Position numbers and translations under genes: made by a program. Source: Comamonas sp. JUb58 (GTDB taxonomy: Bacteria > Pseudomonadota > Gammaproteobacteria > Burkholderiales > Burkholderiaceae_C). From it: a stretch of 64,000 bases of DNA. The notes beneath the pieces were generated by a model, which worked only from the letters and a program-made list of their open reading frames with translations, searched no databases and was not told the DNA's origin. The first letter of the stretch is position 1. Every line of letters starts with the position of its first letter. Where the stretch lies: assembly GCF_004364775.1 (NCBI RefSeq), contig NZ_SOAL01000017.1, positions 62,001 through 126,000 of the forward strand, written 5' to 3'. This document shows positions 6,864-15,125 of the stretch, piece by piece.

Positions 6864-7237
6864 TCGATTTCCGACATACCGAGCATTGCTGCTTCGATAG
6901 ACATCCTATGCATGAAAGGGAATGTGCTTTCGAGAGGGCTTGGCATTTTTTGGACGATTGGTCCAGAAAAGCCGTCGAACTGGTGGGCAGTAGCATCTAC
7001 CACGAATCCGTCAATTTCTACCCAAAAATGACCACTAACACCGTTACTTGAGTAAGCCTTGACTACAACTATTTCGGATTCGGGAAAACGTTTTGCTAGT
7101 GCTACAGCAACAATTGCACTCGACGGTTCACAGCTAGAAAGCGGGAATCTACTCATAAAAGGCAACCCCGATTCCCGCATTCTTTCAAAAAAAGGAAGCG
7201 ATTGAAGAAGGAAGTGAGCAAGCGTTTCTTTTGTCAT
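6785..7237 (-). CDS. Cargo protein resembling a transglutaminase/papain-fold peptidase
   Basis: Encodes 150 residues, clearly lower in G+C than its neighbours and on the opposite strand, which marks it as inserted cargo. A Cys-His-Asp order is visible: Cys36 in LSSCEPSS at the start of a helix, His70 in SGHFWVEIDG, Asp81 in FVVDATAHQF. That spacing and the hydrophobic strands around His and Asp fit the transglutaminase-like cysteine peptidase fold. No signal peptide or membrane segment is seen, so it should act in the cytoplasm. It has no clear ribosome site; GATAAT lies five bases before ATG. A role in superinfection exclusion, defence or toxicity is only a suggestion. Confidence 0.7.
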   Translation of the reverse strand: MTKETLAHFLLQSLPFFERMRESGLPFMSRFPLSSCEPSSAIVAVALAKRFPESEIVVVKAYSSNGVSGHFWVEIDGFVVDATAHQFDGFSGPIVQKMPSPLESTFPFMHRMSIEAAMLGMSEIDYSPGLVKMLGSELLEEVESRTRVAG

Positions 7238-7288
7238 AAGAAATTATCGCCGCAGAAAACAGCCACTCTTGTACGTCTGTAGCCCGAA

Positions 7289-7302
7289 ATTGTCTTGACA
7301 AT
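7289..7302. promoter_or_regulatory. Palindrome with a -35-like core before the packaging operon
   Basis: ATTGTC-TT-GACAAT is a perfect inverted repeat, 62 bases before the small terminase gene. Its right half contains TTGACA (7295-7300), but no good -10 follows at 16-18 bases. It could be an operator or activator site for late transcription. Confidence 0.4.
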
Positions 7303-7364
7303 CCTAAAAGTCCTGATGGTCTAACGCCGTTATCAACAACGCGCACGAAGCGCAGGCGCTAGAC

Positions 7365-7964
7365 GTGACCACCACACAGAGCGCGGGCAAGGCTGCAACG
7401 GCCAAGGTAAAGAAGCCCGCTCGCAAATCCACCACCAAGCCAAAGACGAAGGCAGCACTCCAGAGGGAGTGGTTCGCCCGTGCAGGTGCGCTCGATGAGT
7501 TCATGGCCTATGTCTGCGCAGGCGGACACCTGAACGGCTTTTGCAAGCTGCATGGCTTTTCGTACACGGGGATGCTGGAATTTATCCACGCCGACTCGTC
7601 ACGCTCCGAGATGTACGCGCGCGCGAGGCAAGAGCGTGCTGACCTGCTGGCCGACGAGATTGTGGAAATCGCTGACGAGGAATGCACCACCGTCAAAGCT
7701 AGCAAGCATGGCAGCGCTGATGACGGGGAGGGCGAGACAGAGGTGGTGTTTGATGCTGTGGCCGTGGCCCGCAACAAGCTGCGTGTCGATGCCCGCAAGT
7801 GGGTAGCATCCAAGCTCAAGCCCCGCGTCTACGGCGACAAACTAGAGCTATCCGGAGAGATTGGCACCCCCACCAAGCTGAGCGATGACCAGCTGCTGGA
7901 GCGCCTGCAGCGCTTTGGCGTGAACCTACCTGGCATCGTGCCCAAGGCGGAGGGCGACCAGTGA
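7365..7964 (+). CDS. Terminase small subunit
   Basis: Encodes 199 residues. A Lys/Ala/Thr-rich N-terminal tail (1-35) precedes a helix-turn-helix-like DNA-binding region (about 45-75: GGHLNGFCKLHGFSY). Helices for oligomerisation follow, then KLRVDARKWVASKLKPRVYGDK, the signature stretch of the P22-/Bcep-type small terminase. The protein recognises the packaging site and feeds DNA to the large subunit. It is followed by a GTGA overlap with the large subunit. The GTG start is uncertain: the frame stays open about 45 bases upstream without an ATG. Confidence 0.9.
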   Translation: MTTTQSAGKAATAKVKKPARKSTTKPKTKAALQREWFARAGALDEFMAYVCAGGHLNGFCKLHGFSYTGMLEFIHADSSRSEMYARARQERADLLADEIVEIADEECTTVKASKHGSADDGEGETEVVFDAVAVARNKLRVDARKWVASKLKPRVYGDKLELSGEIGTPTKLSDDQLLERLQRFGVNLPGIVPKAEGDQ

Positions 7965-9487
7965 GCGCGGGCGATCAGTTTGACCTGGCCGCACTCTCTG
8001 CGCAGCAGCGCCTGGAGCTGGAGGGCTTGGTGCTGGAGCTGGAGCGCCGCCAGAACACACGGCTGCTGCAAACCATGTTCCCCGACGAGGGGCCTTTGCG
8101 CCGCGAGCTGTATCCAAAGCACCAAGAGTTCTTCCAGTCGCGCGCACCAGGCACGCCACCTGGCGAGCTGACTGAGATTGCCCGAGCCTCTGAGCGCGTT
8201 TTCATGGCGGGCAACCGGGTGGGCAAGACCGTGGCGGCCGGCACCGAGATTGCCTACCACCTCACTGGCGAGTATCCGGATTGGTGGGAAGGCCACCGCT
8301 TTGACAAGGCCTGTCGCTGGCTGGCCAGCGGCGACACGCACGAAACCACCCGGGACATCATCCAGCTCAAGATGCTCGGATCGACCACGGACAAGCCCGA
8401 GAAATACGGCACCGGCCTCATTCCTGGGGATGCAATCGTGGGCGTGGTGCCGCGCTCCCACGTCAAGGGCGCGGTGGAAAAGATCATCGTGCGCCACAAG
8501 TCCGGCGGCGAGTCTGAGCTTTGGCTGCGCAGCTACGTGCAGGGCCGGGAAATCTTCCAGGGCTTCGAGCTGGACGGCTTCTGGGCTGACGAAGAGTGCC
8601 CGGCCGACGTGTACGAAGAAGGCCTGGTGCGCCTGATGACCCGCGACGGCATCAGCATCCTGACCTTCACCCCGCTCAACGGCCTCACACCCCTGGTGCA
8701 GGACCTCATCAAGCCCGTGGAAGCCTTCACTGAGGAGGAAGACCCGGACGGCCTCAAGCGCCGAGCAGCTGCTGACCGTCTCATCGTGCGATGCGGCTGG
8801 GATGACGTGCCCCACCTGTCCGAACAGGCCAAGGCCAAGCTGCTGTCCAAGCTGCAGCCTTACCAACGCCAGGCGCGTACCAAGGGCGTGCCCGCCCTGG
8901 GTGCCGGTGCCATCTACCCGGTGGACGAAGACGACATCAAGGTGGATGACTTCCAGATCCCGGACTTTTGGCCACGGGCCTACGGGCTGGACGTGGGCTG
9001 GAACCGCACTGCGGCCATTTGGGGCGCATACGACCGCGAGGCCGACATTGTCTACCTGTTCTCGCAGCACTATCGTGGCCAGGCCGAGCCATCCATTCAT
9101 GCGACGGGCATCAAGGCGCGCGGCGAGTGGATCCCGGGCGCCATCGACCCGGCCGCCCGTGGCCGGAGCCAGAAGGATGGCGAGCAGCTGATGGTGGTTT
9201 ACACCGACCTGGGCCTGGACATCCACCCAGCAGACAACGGGGTCGAGAGCGGCATCTACGACGTGTGGGAGCGCCTCTCTACCGGCCGCCTGAAGGTCTT
9301 CAAGTCCTGCCTGGACTGGTTCAACGAATACCGCATCTACCGCCGTGACGAACAGGGCCGAGTCGTGAAGAGCAACGACCACCTTATGGACGCCACGCGC
9401 TACCTCGTAAAGACCGGGCTGGATCTGGCCCGCGTGAAACCCCGCGCGAGCAAGCCGCCGCGCTCTACCTCCTGGAGAACCGCCTAG
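7961..9487 (+). CDS. Terminase large subunit (ATPase and nuclease)
   Basis: Encodes 508 residues, normal for the family. The packaging ATPase half has Walker A at about 82-90 (MAGNRVGKT) and Walker B near 203-212 (FWADEE). The RNase H-like nuclease half begins at about 340 with the first acidic residue in YGLDVGWN and ends with DHLMDATRYLV near 470. It powers DNA translocation into the prohead and cuts the concatemer. The start is GTG 7961, coupled to the small subunit by a four-base overlap. Its stop shares one base with the next start. Confidence 0.96.
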   Translation: MSAGDQFDLAALSAQQRLELEGLVLELERRQNTRLLQTMFPDEGPLRRELYPKHQEFFQSRAPGTPPGELTEIARASERVFMAGNRVGKTVAAGTEIAYHLTGEYPDWWEGHRFDKACRWLASGDTHETTRDIIQLKMLGSTTDKPEKYGTGLIPGDAIVGVVPRSHVKGAVEKIIVRHKSGGESELWLRSYVQGREIFQGFELDGFWADEECPADVYEEGLVRLMTRDGISILTFTPLNGLTPLVQDLIKPVEAFTEEEDPDGLKRRAAADRLIVRCGWDDVPHLSEQAKAKLLSKLQPYQRQARTKGVPALGAGAIYPVDEDDIKVDDFQIPDFWPRAYGLDVGWNRTAAIWGAYDREADIVYLFSQHYRGQAEPSIHATGIKARGEWIPGAIDPAARGRSQKDGEQLMVVYTDLGLDIHPADNGVESGIYDVWERLSTGRLKVFKSCLDWFNEYRIYRRDEQGRVVKSNDHLMDATRYLVKTGLDLARVKPRASKPPRSTSWRTA

Positions 9488-9987
9488 TGAAAAACGACAT
9501 CGCAATATCAGAACTCCGTGGCTTGCTGCGCTTGAATGAAGAGACTGGCGAGCTTTTTTGGCTTGTGACGCGCGGAAAAGCTAAGGCAGGTGCGCGGGCT
9601 GGAACGCAGGACGGCCAAGGGTACTTGACTTTGACCGTCAACAGTAAGCAACACCTGGCGCACCGTGTTGTTTGGGCACTTCATCACGGTATGTGGCCGT
9701 CGAGCCGCTTGGATCACAAGGACTTAAACAAGTCGAACAACCGGCCTAGGAATCTGCGCTTAGCCACGCAGTCCCAAAACTTGGGGAACACAGTCGCAAG
9801 CGCCAACAACACCTCCGGTCACAAAGGGGTGTGTTGGCACAAACAGCTTGGCAAATGGCAGGCGCAAATCAAGGTGGATGGACGGAATCGCTACCTGGGT
9901 GTGTTTGCCGAAATTTCCGCCGCGAAAGCGGCATATGCACAGGCCGCCACTGCTGCTTGGGGCAATTTTGCAAGGACAACCGCATGA
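9487..9987 (+). CDS. HNH homing-type endonuclease with AP2 DNA-binding domain
   Basis: Encodes 166 residues. The N-terminal HNH region shows LFWLVTRG, AHRVVWALHHG and LDHKDLNKSNNRPRNLRLAT, which carry the first His, the catalytic HKD(L/I)-N and the NRxxNLR elements. Residues about 105-150 (SGHKGVCWHKQLGKWQAQI, then YLGVFAEISAAKAAY) are an AP2-type DNA-binding domain. Free-standing enzymes of this type are homing endonucleases that spread between phages. It sits between terL and the next gene with overlaps at both ends (TAGTG and ATGA). G+C is somewhat lower than around it, which is consistent with later arrival. Confidence 0.9.
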   Translation: MKNDIAISELRGLLRLNEETGELFWLVTRGKAKAGARAGTQDGQGYLTLTVNSKQHLAHRVVWALHHGMWPSSRLDHKDLNKSNNRPRNLRLATQSQNLGNTVASANNTSGHKGVCWHKQLGKWQAQIKVDGRNRYLGVFAEISAAKAAYAQAATAAWGNFARTTA

Positions 9988-10472
9988 GCAGCGTCAGCCT
10001 CCTTTCCCCATCCGGCACCCCGTTTGTTGAGCTCGGCGGCGAGCGTTGCTGGCGGCAGCGCACCATCCGCGACGTGGTGTGCTCCTACCAGTGGGTCGAG
10101 CTCTACAAGCTGGGCGACGAGTCTGCCCCGCGCGAGCCCGAGCCATGCATGTGCCTGTTCCCGGCCCACCGCCGCATGGATACCGGTGCCTACTGCATTC
10201 CCCAACGCCTGGCCTACCTGTATGTCACCTCGGAAGGCAAGCCGACCGAGCACCTGCTGCGCAAGGCCTTTGAGGCGGCCGAGGCCCTGGGTTACACCGC
10301 GCACGACCGGTCGACCATCCACCGCATCATCGACATCATCGTGGAAGGCCTGCCGGATCTCATCATGATGCCCACGGACCAGCCTAAAGCGCTGGCCACC
10401 AAGCGCCGCTTGATCGGCGTGGAGCTGGCCGTCAAGGCCCACGGGCAAGAGCTGCATTCGGAGGTCATCTGA
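9984..10472 (+). CDS. Conserved packaging-region protein, unknown function
   Basis: Encodes 162 residues with no signal or membrane segment. A cysteine-containing CMCLFPAHRRMD lies in the middle, and a helical C-terminus follows (HRIIDIIVEGLPDLI). The position between terminase and portal is where podoviruses of this type carry a short conserved gene of unknown role. It starts in the stop of the HNH gene and ends in the start of the portal gene. A longer reading from 9831 lies within the HNH gene and is rejected. Confidence 0.8.
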   Translation: MSSVSLLSPSGTPFVELGGERCWRQRTIRDVVCSYQWVELYKLGDESAPREPEPCMCLFPAHRRMDTGAYCIPQRLAYLYVTSEGKPTEHLLRKAFEAAEALGYTAHDRSTIHRIIDIIVEGLPDLIMMPTDQPKALATKRRLIGVELAVKAHGQELHSEVI

Positions 10473-12703
10473 TGTTTGAAGTAAACGACGAAGACGACAA
10501 GAAGCGCCGCGAGGTCATCAAGGACCTGGAGGCCTCCGAGGTGGAAGACACCGAAGGCGGAGTGGCTGACACCGGCGAGCACTCCCAGGCCGCCGGCCGC
10601 CACCAGCGCCTGATGCAGTTGATGGACTATGAGTCGCGGCGCCAGGCCGGCGAGCGGCAGCAGATGTCCATCGATGAGGACTACCACGACCACCTGCAAT
10701 GGCGGGCCGAAGATGCCCAGGTGTTGCTGGAGCGCGGCCAGGCGCCACTGGTCTACAACCAGGGCCGTCAGTCGCTGGAGTGGATCGCGGGCACCGAGAA
10801 GCGGATGCGCAAGGACTACAAGGTGCTTCCGCGTGAGCAGAACGACGAGGCCATGGCCGAGGTCAAGACCAAGCTCATCAAATACACCGATGACGTGAAT
10901 CTGACCGTTTGGCACCGCTCCCGCGCCTTCAAGCAGGCGGCCATAGGGGGGCTGAGCTGGATCGAGGAGAACCTGAACCCGGATCCAGAGCAGGAAATCA
11001 TCTACTCGGGCTCCGAGGACTGGCGCAACGTGCTGCGCGACAGCCACAGCCGCAATGTCGACTACAACACCGATGCCCGCTATCAGTTCCGCCGGCGCGT
11101 GCTGGATCTGGACTACGCCTGCGCGCTGCTGCCCAACAGCCGCAAGCACCTGATCGCCATGGCTGGCCAGAACCTGGACGATACCCAGGACGAGCCTTGG
11201 TACATGGGCGAGCGCCTGACCAACTCCACTGAAACGGAGTGGGGCCGCGACTACGGGATGGAGCACAGCATCTTCCCAGGTGTGAGCGAGTCGTTCCGGC
11301 TGAATGCGCCACGCCAGTCCGTGGAGCTGATCGAGGTGGCCTATAAGGTGCCTGAGACCGTCAAGGTCTTCGCCGACGGCGAGTTTGCTGGCCAGGTGGT
11401 CAACGCCTCTATCGACCCACGCCATAAGGAGATGGTGGACAAGGCCAACGTGTATGAGACGGTCAAGATGCGCATGCGCCTCATGCTCGCCACCCGCGCG
11501 GCTCCGTGCCTGGACCTGTCCAGCCCGTTCCGGCACCAGCGATTCACGCTTATCCCGGTGTGGGGCTACCGCCGGGCACGCGATGGCTCGCCCTATGGTG
11601 TCTGGCGCGGCATGCGCGACATTCAGGACGACCTGAACAAGCGCCACAGCAAGGCGCAATGGGCACTGTCCAATAACCGCATCATCATGGATGAGGGCGC
11701 TGTAGACGACATCGAGGATGTGCGCCGGGAAGCAGCCCTGCCCAATGGCGTCATCGTCAAGCGCAAGGACAAGCAGCTGGTATTCGATCAGAACCAGACC
11801 GATCTGGCTTCAAACCTGATGATGGCCGACCGCAACTCGCAGATGCTGCGGGATGTGGGCGGCGTCACCAATGAAAACCTGGGCCGGGACACCAATGCCA
11901 GCAGTGGCCGTGCCATCTTGGCAAAGCAGGACCAGGGCTCGCTGACCACTTCGGAGCTTTTCGACAACCTGCTGCTGGCCATCAAGCAGGCCGGCCGCCT
12001 GCGCCTGAGCCACATCGAGCAGTTCTATACCGCTGAAAAGGTCATCCGGATTACCGGTGAAAGCCGCCCGATCGAATGGCTGGAGATCAACAAATTCGAC
12101 CCTGCTACCGGCCGCATTCTCAACGATGTGACAGCGCGCGAGGCTGATTTTGTGGTTGACACCCAGGACTACCGCAGCAGCCTGGCCCAGGCCGCCATGG
12201 AGCAGATTTTCGACCTGCTGGGCAAGATCGCAACCTTTGCGCCTCAGGTGGTAATGAACGTGCTGGACCTGGTGGTGCAGTCGGTCGACATCAAGGACAA
12301 AGACGAATGGATCGCTCGCATCCGGAAGATCAATGGCCAGCGCGATCCATCCAAGCCGATGACACCCGAGGAAGAGCAGGCCCAGCTGGCCGCCGCTCAA
12401 GCGCAGCAGAAGCAGCAACAGATCCAGGACGAGACGGCCGAGGCCATGCTGGCCAAGCTGCACAAGGAAATCGACAAGCTCGATGCCGACACCAAGCTCA
12501 AGCTGGCCGATTCCATCCACAAGAACGTGTCCACGATGAATGTGGCGACCGATACCGCTGAGCGCATCGCCAACGCATATGAGCCCGGCGGCCTGGCTGA
12601 AGCCGCCGACGAGATTGCCACGGCTGGAGGCCTGACAGACCAGGGCGCGGCCCAGGTGCCCGAGGCGGCCCAGCTCCCCACCATTCCACACACCCAACCC
12701 TGA
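10472..12703 (+). CDS. Portal protein (P22 gp1 type)
   Basis: Encodes 743 residues, the size of P22-like portals. The protein forms the twelve-part ring through which DNA enters and leaves the capsid and to which tail proteins attach. The conserved core includes LPREQNDEAMAE, RRRVLDLDYA and RDIQDDLNKRHSKAQWAL. From about 625 onward there is a Gln/Ala/Glu-rich coiled coil (barrel-like extension) followed by an acidic tail. An AGGAG element after its stop serves the next gene. The gene follows the head-gene order terminase, portal, scaffold, capsid. Confidence 0.93.
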   Translation: MFEVNDEDDKKRREVIKDLEASEVEDTEGGVADTGEHSQAAGRHQRLMQLMDYESRRQAGERQQMSIDEDYHDHLQWRAEDAQVLLERGQAPLVYNQGRQSLEWIAGTEKRMRKDYKVLPREQNDEAMAEVKTKLIKYTDDVNLTVWHRSRAFKQAAIGGLSWIEENLNPDPEQEIIYSGSEDWRNVLRDSHSRNVDYNTDARYQFRRRVLDLDYACALLPNSRKHLIAMAGQNLDDTQDEPWYMGERLTNSTETEWGRDYGMEHSIFPGVSESFRLNAPRQSVELIEVAYKVPETVKVFADGEFAGQVVNASIDPRHKEMVDKANVYETVKMRMRLMLATRAAPCLDLSSPFRHQRFTLIPVWGYRRARDGSPYGVWRGMRDIQDDLNKRHSKAQWALSNNRIIMDEGAVDDIEDVRREAALPNGVIVKRKDKQLVFDQNQTDLASNLMMADRNSQMLRDVGGVTNENLGRDTNASSGRAILAKQDQGSLTTSELFDNLLLAIKQAGRLRLSHIEQFYTAEKVIRITGESRPIEWLEINKFDPATGRILNDVTAREADFVVDTQDYRSSLAQAAMEQIFDLLGKIATFAPQVVMNVLDLVVQSVDIKDKDEWIARIRKINGQRDPSKPMTPEEEQAQLAAAQAQQKQQQIQDETAEAMLAKLHKEIDKLDADTKLKLADSIHKNVSTMNVATDTAERIANAYEPGGLAEAADEIATAGGLTDQGAAQVPEAAQLPTIPHTQP

Positions 12704-12715
12704 TAGGAGTTCATC

Positions 12716-13678
12716 ATGACCATTGAAAAATCCAACGATCCCGATCTGCACGGCCTCACCGACGATGACCTGGAGGGCCTGAGCGAAGCAGAGCGCGAGG
12801 CGCTTCTGGCAGACGACGGCGGCACCGAAGTCAACAACCAGGCCAACGACGACGATGACGATGGCGCAGACGACGAAAACCAGAACCTGGACGCTGCTGC
12901 TGGTGCTGCTGCAGCCGGCGGCGCAGCTGCTGATGACGCTGGCAACGGCAAGGCCAAGACCAATGAGCAGGAGCAAGAGCAGGACCTGCAGGAGCACGAA
13001 CAGCCTGTACCCGCCACCACGCCCAAGACGCTTGCTCCAGATGACATCAAGGACCAGCGTGCCCAGCTGCGCAAGGAGCGAGCAGAAGCCCAGCGCAAGG
13101 TGTTCGATGGCCTGATGGAGCCCGAGGAATTCGAGACCATCGAGAACAACATCCAGGACAAGCTGGACGCCCTGGTGCGCGCCGAAGCGGTGGACCAGAC
13201 GCGCGGCCAGATTGCGCTCGAGCGCATGACCGATGACTACAACAGCGAGCTGGCCCAGTACCAGAAGGCAGCCAAGGCCGCAGGCCTGGACATCAGCCAG
13301 GGTGATCTGAAAAAGGAATTCGAGCGCATGGTCGCGCTGTGCGCCCAGGACGCCGTCGAGCGCGGCCTGACCGATGCACCGGGCAACATCGCAGCCAGCA
13401 AGGCAGGCCTCAAGGACGCCATGGTGCTGCTGCAGGCCCGCCACGGCAAGACCGTCACGCTGCCCAGCGGCAAGCCAGCAGCGCCGGCGCAAAAGCCGCG
13501 CCCCAAGGTGGATGACCGCTCGAAGATCCCACCATCCCTGGCCAACGTGCCTGCAGCTGCCGAGGCCAACGTGGGCGACGATGAATTCGCGCACCTCGAA
13601 GGCATGGAAATCGCCGACCAAGAACGCGCCGTAGCGCGCATGACCCCCGAGCAACAGGAGCGCTGGGCCAACCAATGA
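12716..13678 (+). CDS. Scaffolding protein
   Basis: Encodes 320 residues, very acidic. Residues 30-105 are low-complexity Asp/Glu/Ala/Gln, including a DDDDDGADDE run. A long helical part (120-250, RAQLRKERAEAQ and similar) and a basic C-terminal region rich in Pro/Lys (about 250-280) follow; such tails usually bind the capsid protein. Placement directly between portal and capsid is the standard scaffold position. It would guide capsid assembly and leave before DNA filling. Sequence conservation of scaffolds is low, so the call rests on composition and position. Confidence 0.85.
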   Translation: MTIEKSNDPDLHGLTDDDLEGLSEAEREALLADDGGTEVNNQANDDDDDGADDENQNLDAAAGAAAAGGAAADDAGNGKAKTNEQEQEQDLQEHEQPVPATTPKTLAPDDIKDQRAQLRKERAEAQRKVFDGLMEPEEFETIENNIQDKLDALVRAEAVDQTRGQIALERMTDDYNSELAQYQKAAKAAGLDISQGDLKKEFERMVALCAQDAVERGLTDAPGNIAASKAGLKDAMVLLQARHGKTVTLPSGKPAAPAQKPRPKVDDRSKIPPSLANVPAAAEANVGDDEFAHLEGMEIADQERAVARMTPEQQERWANQ

Positions 13679-13878
13679 CCTCACATTTCAAGACCAGACT
13701 GGTTCGCACCCTGAAGCCGGGCGACAGCATCACACTGGACAACGGACGCATTCGCTTGGAGGCCATCCAGGTCCCGGGCCGGCGAGTCAGCCTGAGGCTT
13801 GAACTGCCTGCGGAGGTGGTGATCGATACGCCGAAACCTAAAAAGGACTTGACAACGGAAAAAGTCCTCTTAGGTTAA
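13675..13878 (+). CDS. CsrA-like small protein
   Basis: Encodes 67 residues. Residues 12-51 follow the CsrA strand order: LKPGDSITLDN (compare TRKxGESIxIGD), IRLEAIQVPGRRVSLRLELPAEVVI (compare VTVLxVxGxQVRIGIxAPxxVxV). The Gly-x-Ser-Ile and the Val-x-Gly turn are kept, but the two CsrA RNA-contact arginines are not clearly conserved (one aligns to Leu, the other to Ser). CsrA binds GGA motifs in hairpin loops and controls translation. Its position between scaffold and capsid suggests translational tuning of head proteins. It could also be a small head protein with a similar beta fold. Confidence 0.6.
   Translation: MTSHFKTRLVRTLKPGDSITLDNGRIRLEAIQVPGRRVSLRLELPAEVVIDTPKPKKDLTTEKVLLG
13844..13868 (+). 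promoter_or_regulatory. Hairpin with GGA in the loop at the end of the CsrA-like gene
   Basis: AGGACTT (13844-13850) pairs with AAGTCCT (13862-13868), leaving an eleven-base loop with ACGGAA. A GGA in a hairpin loop is the classic CsrA target. The hairpin covers the last codons of the CsrA-like gene, 73 bases before the capsid ATG. TTGACA at 13849-13854 is also present, but its -10 partner is poor. Confidence 0.35.
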
Positions 13879-13940
13879 CTGCTACAACTTTTCATTGTTC
13901 GCGCAAGAGGCGCTTTTATCCCATTTGGGGGAGCGTTTCT

Positions 13941-15068
13941 ATGCGTACTCTAGTCGGGGTCAACGACCCCCAAGCAGTAAAGAAGTGGTCGACGCTGATG
14001 GCCGTGGCCATCAACAAGACCAGCTATTGGGCACAGCGCTACATCGGTGAGGGCAAGAAGTCCCGCACCCCGGTGCAGCGCATTGACGACCTGCAGTCGG
14101 GTGCAGGTGACGAGGTGATGGTTGATCTGCTGATGCCGATCAACATGGAGCCCGTCATCGGCGATGACACGCTGGACGGCAACGAGGCCCCACTGCGCTA
14201 CTACACCGACCGTCTGCGCATCGACCAGGTGCGCGGTGGCGTTAACCTCGGTTCGCGCATGACCAAAAAGCGCACCCTGCGTGACTTGCGCTCTGACGCC
14301 AAGCAGGCCAGCGCTGACTGGTGGGCTCGCCTGATGGATGAAATGCTGTTCATCTATGCTTCGGGCACGCTGGGCTCGGGTGAAGGCTTTGTGTGGAAAT
14401 CGAACTCCAAGATGTTCGATGTCAACCCGCTGACCGCACCTGATGCGATGCACCAGATGTACGGCGGCTCGGCCACCAGCCTGGCATCCATCACCGCCGC
14501 TGACGGCTTCAGCCTGCGCCTGATCGACAAGGCCGTGTCCAAGGCTGAAACCATGGGCGGCGACGGCACCGACGAGCTGTCCATGGTGCCCGTGCGAATC
14601 GACGGTGGTGAGCACTACATCGCGCTGATGCACACCTGGCAGGCAGACCGTCTGCGCTCTGAAGCGGGTGAAGGCAAGTGGCTGGACATCCAGAAGGCTG
14701 CAGCTGCTGCCCAAGGCTCCAAGAACCCGATCTTTACGGGTGCCATGGGCCTGCACAACAACGTCGTGCTGCAGAAGCACCGCAACGTGATCCGCGACAA
14801 GACTGCGGGCGCCGGCGCCAATCTGCCGTGGGCACGCTCGCTGTTCATGGGTGCGCAGGGCCTGATGGTTGCCTACGGCGATACCGAGTCCGGCACCCGC
14901 TACCAGTGGACCGAGGAAAAGAAGGACCACGGCAACTACGTTGCCATCGGCACCCACGCCATCCTCGGCGCCAAGAAGGCCACCTACAAGTCCAAGGACG
15001 GTGGCGTGCAGCGTGACTTTGGCCTCTTCGCCATGGACACGTACTGCGTGGACCCCAACGCTGCCTAA
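13941..15068 (+). CDS. Major capsid protein, N4-gp56 family
   Basis: Encodes 375 residues. The sequence pattern is that of the N4-gp56 type HK97-fold capsid: an early YWAQRYIGEGKKSRTPV, then DDTLDGNEAPLRYYTDRLRI, a long conserved central part (LGSRMTKKRTLRDLRSDAK) and the late GAQGLMVAYGDTESGTRY. GGGGGAG precedes the ATG by about 8 bases, which suggests strong translation. No cleavage site or extra decoration domain is obvious. A terminator follows 15 bases after the stop, so capsid mRNA can be made in excess over the connector genes. Confidence 0.95.
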   Translation: MRTLVGVNDPQAVKKWSTLMAVAINKTSYWAQRYIGEGKKSRTPVQRIDDLQSGAGDEVMVDLLMPINMEPVIGDDTLDGNEAPLRYYTDRLRIDQVRGGVNLGSRMTKKRTLRDLRSDAKQASADWWARLMDEMLFIYASGTLGSGEGFVWKSNSKMFDVNPLTAPDAMHQMYGGSATSLASITAADGFSLRLIDKAVSKAETMGGDGTDELSMVPVRIDGGEHYIALMHTWQADRLRSEAGEGKWLDIQKAAAAAQGSKNPIFTGAMGLHNNVVLQKHRNVIRDKTAGAGANLPWARSLFMGAQGLMVAYGDTESGTRYQWTEEKKDHGNYVAIGTHAILGAKKATYKSKDGGVQRDFGLFAMDTYCVDPNAA

Positions 15069-15082
15069 GCGCCAACCCCGGA

Positions 15083-15104
15083 GGGCTGCTTAGGCAGCCT
15101 TTTC
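15083..15104 (+). terminator. Rho-independent terminator after the capsid gene
   Basis: GGCTGC (15084-15089), loop TTAG and GCAGCC (15094-15099) form a short G+C stem followed by TTTTCC. It lies between the capsid stop and the next gene and probably lowers read-through rather than abolishing it. Confidence 0.7.
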
Positions 15105-15125
15105 CTCATCCTCTGGAGAAATCCC

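Noticed and set aside
7829..9505. Minus-strand open frame of 558 codons
   Set aside because: Exactly opposite the large terminase; shadow of G+C-rich codon bias.
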